Shown one piece after another: positions 61,101-64,000 of a stretch of DNA of 64,000 nucleotides. The stretch spans positions 372,001 through 436,000 of the forward strand of contig OZ244957.1 in NCBI GenBank assembly GCA_965222535.1. Reading direction: 5' to 3'. The stretch comes from G965222535 sp965222535. GTDB taxonomy: Bacteria; Pseudomonadota; Gammaproteobacteria; HK1. Below the pieces are notes generated by a model, which was not told where the DNA came from, made no database searches, and saw only the letters and a list, made by a program, of their open reading frames with translations. The translations under genes and the position numbers were made by a program. Each line of letters starts with the position of its first letter. The stretch's first letter is position 1.

Positions 61101-64000
61101 GCGGGCAGCAATCCAATCATCCTCGGCACCATCAACGTCACCGATGTAAATGGCGACAGTTTCGCGTTCACTGTGCCCGCTGCGCAAAATGTCGATCAGG
61201 TATCCACCGGCGGCCCCAACAGCTTTCTGTTCGATACCGCGGGCGTATTGCGCTACCACGGCAGCGGTGCCTTTGGTGAGGCGTCTTGTGGGTGTATCGT
61301 ACTGCGCGCCCTCGTGCAGACCAATGCGCCCCTCCCGGTGGCGGAAAAGGTAAAACGCTCTTTACCAATCGACGTCACGGTTTATCTGCTGAACCAAGAC
61401 GCGCCGCAATTTACCACGGGTGACAATTATCAGTTTTCGCTGGTCGCCAACACCGTTGGCCCGATTGTGTTGGGGACGATTAATGCCACCGATCCTAACC
61501 AGGAGTCGGTGGCCTATCTACTCGACCCCAGCGACACTCCCTTCAGCATTGGGGAGACCAGCGGGATCATCAGTTATGCAAGCGCTGACGCCGCGGTAGC
61601 TGGCGTTCACGACCTTTTTGTTGTCGCCGAGGATGGGGTCGGCAATGCGCGACAGGCACCCGTAACGATCACGGTACGCGGCCTGCATTCCAGTCAGTCG
61701 GGCTATACCTTTTCATTGAACCAAGGGGTCAGCGGCGGAAGCGACCCGGTTGGCCCCTTGGGCACGATCATCATCATCGATCCCGAGCCACAGCAAACCA
61801 TTATCTTTTCTCTTCAGGAGACCGATCGCGTGCGCTTCAGTATCAGCGAAAACCCGATCGAAAGCGTTCCCACCACCCGAGTCAACGCGGTCGTGTGGTA
61901 TATCGGCGGCGGTGAATTTGAAAATAGCGTAGTGAGTATCGTGGTCAACAGCACTCAGTTCCTGACGGTCGATGTCGCTATTGCCGTGCAAAATACCCTG
62001 TTGCCCGAGTTTGATCCTGACACTTACACGTTCCGCATTGATGCCGGCAGCGACGGCTCTACGGCACCGCTGGTGTTTGGCAGCGTGCGCGCCACCGATC
62101 CCAACGGCGATGAGGTTATGTACGCCCTTACCAGCAACAATATGCGGTTCAGCATCGGGGCCACCGATGGCAGCATCAGCTATATCGGCAGTGGCGAAAT
62201 AGTCAACACCTTTGCCGAGCTAACGATCAGCGCCAGCGATGGGTTCCCCGGTCATCCGGCGGTGAACGCAACCTTTATCGTCGAATTTATCGGTCTTCAG
62301 TTCGATGCCCCATACACGTTCGCGTTGACCAAGGGCGCGCCTGGGACGCGCGTACTGGGTACCGTCGTCGCCAACGATCCAACGGGCAGTAGCAGCGCTA
62401 TCAGCTATGGCGTCAGCGATAGCGCTAATTTTGCGATCGCTTCCAGCGCGACGCAGGGCGTTGTATCGTATATCGGCAGCGGCGAAAGCACCGATCAGCT
62501 GCTGACGCTGACCGCCACCGCGGCTGATGGTCGGATCGCCACTACCGCTATCGTCATCGAGATTGATAACGATGCAGTGCCGGCGTTTCTGGCGGATGCA
62601 TACACATTCTATCTGTACGCCGGTGAAAGCGGTACGTCGGCAGCGCTCGCCATCGGTACCGTAACGGCGACGGATGCAAACCGTGAACGCGTGTACTATC
62701 GCATCAGTTGTTTTGCCAGCGGCCCGTTTGATGCTCAGATCGATTGTGGCGGAGGCCGTCGCTTTGCGATTGGCGAGCCTGCCCCTGACTCTAGCGGTGT
62801 GTATCACGGCGTTCTCTACTACACGGGTGCTGGCGAGGCAGCGAACGCGCCACCCGCCGCGGTGTTCATCAGGGCCCATGACAGCGACAGCGCAGCGGCG
62901 ATAGCGGTACATGAGGATTTTGTCAGCGTCAGCGTTGAGGTTGCCAGCTTGCAGTTTTTAACCCCGCTAACAACCTTCACCCTGAGCCGGGGGCTGGCTG
63001 GCAATGGCCCGGCCGGGGCAGTGCTTCTTGGTACCTTCACTGCGACATCGCCAAGCGGAAGTGGGTTGCAGTATACGATCGATGATACGGCGCGTTTCAG
63101 TATTGGCGTTGGGGATGGGGTCTTCAGCTATATCGGCAGCGGCGAGACCGATGATAATACAGATATTGCAGTGACCGTTACGGCAACCAGCGATGATGAT
63201 GCCCGTGCAATCGCCTTGGGGGTCATTGTTGCGGTTGAAAATGATAATGTCCCGGTTTTCCAGGGGGCACCTTATACCTTTGATCTTGACGCTGACTACA
63301 GTGGCACACCGAACGCGCTGCCCGTGGGTAGCGTGTATGCCTCTGACGCCAACAACGACACCGTTACGTATGCGTTCTTCCCCATTTCGGGTAGTGATAC
63401 CCATGAGCGCTTCTCCATCCATGCCACCCAGGGCATCGTCAGTTACACCGGCAGTGGCGAAGCACTCAATACAGAGCTAACCCTACGCATTGAAGCAAGT
63501 GATGGCTACCATAAACCGATTGTGGCTGTCAAAATCAGGGTTGGACGCAGGACGATAGAGCGCAACACCAAAATGACGCAGCACAGTTTGGCCCAGGTGG
63601 GGCACAATATCGCTGCCGACACCGTCGATGTACTGGGTACTCGCTTTGTCTCCGCCCCTCATGTGGTCTTTTCTGGGTACGCGTTGGACTCTCCGCAATG
63701 GCACCGGTTAAGCCGGTGGACGCAGTTAGCGCACTGGCGGCAGACGGGTGCTTGGGACGGGAATGAACGCAAGGTTGCGCTTGACGCTGAGCTGTCGGAG
63801 AAATGGAACCAATTTCGTGCTCGGTGGGTCAGCGGCACTTCGTTTCTGATCCCGTTGTCAGTGCGGCGTGGCGCTGTGGTTGACAGCCAGTTAGCGCTAT
63901 GGGGGCAAGGTCGCATCAGCGGCTACACGCGCGAACAGCAAGGCATTAAGGCCAGCGGCACGGTGTTATCAGGCTACCTCGGGGTGGACTACACGTTACC
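58143..64000 (+). CDS. Giant cadherin-like repeat surface protein, probable autotransporter (3' end outside window)
   Basis: I translated this frame continuously from the ATG at 58143 to base 64000: 1952 codons and no stop, so the gene runs past the window. N-terminus: basic n-region, hydrophobic core (IAAALLLLAVAPAVVA) and cleavage near AVVA-QTV, a Sec signal. Then about 16 repeats of 95-129 residues, each with a YTF(D/S)L opening, ATDxxG, F.I...G and the signature (V/I)LSYIGSGE followed by L.V.A.DG. This is the cadherin/Ig-like calcium-binding fold pattern. From about residue 1805 the sequence changes (SFLIPLS, LALWGQG, YLGVDY), alternating strands that look like an autotransporter-type beta-barrel. 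Likely adhesion or host interaction. The DUF2723 glycosyltransferase-like gene is near. Confidence 0.85.
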   Translation, partial: MFPLIKRAVVLLAQQRRRRSARRTVLPIAAALLLLAVAPAVVAQTVTTTTFNPPAGATFNLQEGLDGSATPIAVGIIQIVLRRSPSTTDFVDEQCRLDTSYPDTAFFTISPGEDILKTSSVVDGVNTVTTSYNCTLSYIGTGANLGDILTTSVLAESSTSILGAEYIVAVVGPPSTTTTFNPPAGATFTLMEELDGSTTPIVVGTIQIVLRTSPSTIGPVNERCYLGTSNPDTAFFTINRGEVLKTSSVVDGEGTVTTSYNCTLSYIGTGANAEDILTPNVVAESSNSLSDAGYIVNVRGTLTFDDANPQFSFAYSDLGDDGTVVVGTVRVATMTESDDALTYTVDNPLYRITSVGVLSYIGAGAGASDTPHRLNISAAHPSYDSAATLAEVRFPHYLLFAATQSYTFDLPEGVGASSTAPILLGSIAPVDTSENEASCAFVNGQTVDQRPRDSSGRFEIENRNGECILYYIGAALATGAGDIVVPVSAAYSNRSINAAFTIRVLDPPSNNYTFELNQYDNVNLHTIIGSSGSGSGGQITTASGPITLYLDPPEPITEVINASSYEIVSTNNSERFSIDTAGTLFYIGVFGEAQDTRVLLRTREGQNTAFTNLYIDVQGMEFVPQQTYNFTLGANISGQGQAILLGTIVATDGLGLTGPRRNFYRFLDGLSFAPDEDVFFDSYDSPQQNFALHNHDPNDPAHIGHQNGVGYLYYIGTGTNQTTALAITALSYFNPLRQTSVIFTVEVATVNFDPLIYVFTLSRGFDASVEPLLLGRLPASDELGETVTYGILDAGVDHLFSINASSGDLYYISGVPGAGPYTEHDFLTIYGVVGSPSIIGGQRAGFAYVFFTVENDQAPEFTEEIYAFDLQARASGTPDAIVMGTIAATDGNHDVPLRYSIVSGNEGESFTIDAANGVLSYIGSGETLSASLYDYRLEVRVDDGLVNLAATTDVQITNIGVSIDLVSLQFVNPGEIYNFSLDQGYDAGSNPIILGTINVTDVNGDSFAFTVPAAQNVDQVSTGGPNSFLFDTAGVLRYHGSGAFGEASCGCIVLRALVQTNAPLPVAEKVKRSLPIDVTVYLLNQDAPQFTTGDNYQFSLVANTVGPIVLGTINATDPNQESVAYLLDPSDTPFSIGETSGIISYASADAAVAGVHDLFVVAEDGVGNARQAPVTITVRGLHSSQSGYTFSLNQGVSGGSDPVGPLGTIIIIDPEPQQTIIFSLQETDRVRFSISENPIESVPTTRVNAVVWYIGGGEFENSVVSIVVNSTQFLTVDVAIAVQNTLLPEFDPDTYTFRIDAGSDGSTAPLVFGSVRATDPNGDEVMYALTSNNMRFSIGATDGSISYIGSGEIVNTFAELTISASDGFPGHPAVNATFIVEFIGLQFDAPYTFALTKGAPGTRVLGTVVANDPTGSSSAISYGVSDSANFAIASSATQGVVSYIGSGESTDQLLTLTATAADGRIATTAIVIEIDNDAVPAFLADAYTFYLYAGESGTSAALAIGTVTATDANRERVYYRISCFASGPFDAQIDCGGGRRFAIGEPAPDSSGVYHGVLYYTGAGEAANAPPAAVFIRAHDSDSAAAIAVHEDFVSVSVEVASLQFLTPLTTFTLSRGLAGNGPAGAVLLGTFTATSPSGSGLQYTIDDTARFSIGVGDGVFSYIGSGETDDNTDIAVTVTATSDDDARAIALGVIVAVENDNVPVFQGAPYTFDLDADYSGTPNALPVGSVYASDANNDTVTYAFFPISGSDTHERFSIHATQGIVSYTGSGEALNTELTLRIEASDGYHKPIVAVKIRVGRRTIERNTKMTQHSLAQVGHNIAADTVDVLGTRFVSAPHVVFSGYALDSPQWHRLSRWTQLAHWRQTGAWDGNERKVALDAELSEKWNQFRARWVSGTSFLIPLSVRRGAVVDSQLALWGQGRISGYTREQQGIKASGTVLSGYLGVDYTL
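58291..59040 (+). repeat. 387-bp tandem duplication (first two adhesin repeats)
   Basis: CCTTTAATCCGCCCGCGGGT begins at 58291 and again at 58678, a period of 387 bp or 129 codons. The copies stay alike to about 59040 but differ at many scattered bases, several of them changing residues. Confidence 0.92.

Overview
The window reads as the chromosome of a gammaproteobacterium, probably host-associated. Gram-negative housekeeping genes support this: Kdo and heptose transferases, TatABC, the RlpA/MltB lipoproteins, an aa3-type cytochrome oxidase, sucCD, uvrB, tyrS, dnaX and ybaB-recR. The lineage cannot be named from sequence alone. A creatinase, TPR and pentapeptide-repeat proteins and a giant cadherin-like surface protein are the kind of content seen in symbionts of marine animals such as sponges. 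That lifestyle is inference.

Layout. 1-3843: two translationally coupled P-loop ATPases, the second with nine 43-residue TPR-like repeats. 3998-12919: cobW, the AT-rich LPS-core pair waaC-waaA, alaX, a YdcH-like gene, tatA / tatBC-wrbA, and tyrS. 13466-14302: a class 3 lipase with its own sigma70-like promoter. 14529-16610: uvrB. 16678-30691: a defence-type island. It holds a three-gene cassette (Z-alpha-like winged helix fused to DUF262, a DUF3696-type ATPase, an unknown protein), then a type III restriction-modification locus whose mod and res genes are separated by two AT-rich gene pairs (DUF6978-like/DUF1828-like and ImmA-IrrE/DUF4411), then a pentapeptide-repeat protein and an IS1-type transposase relic.

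31415-44470: tRNA-Ser(GCT), an AmgK-type kinase, an operon on the minus strand (potA-like, binding protein, two permeases, creatinase, unknown gene), and a cytochrome c oxidase cluster (cox2, cox1, a 26-codon membrane ORF, cox11, cox3). 45163-51891: tRNA-Glu(TTC), tRNA-Ala(GGC), dnaX divergent from ybaB-recR, a truncated thiL and sucCD. 51998-57648: mltB-rlpA, a DUF2723 membrane glycosyltransferase-like protein and an MscS-type channel.

58143-64000: one uninterrupted reading frame of at least 1952 codons that runs off the window. It encodes an exported protein with about 16 cadherin-like repeats and the beginning of what looks like an autotransporter beta-barrel.

Nearly every intergenic space holds copies of short dispersed repeats: a composite 50-150 bp element ending in a TTTTTCGAGG motif, and about ten palindromic hairpins sharing that core, whose stems show compensatory base changes. 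Some copies lie directly against start codons and appear to supply the Shine-Dalgarno sequence. The likeliest undescribed system is the Z-alpha/DUF262/DUF3696 cassette at 16678-20079; the giant adhesin and the repeat family are the next most notable items.
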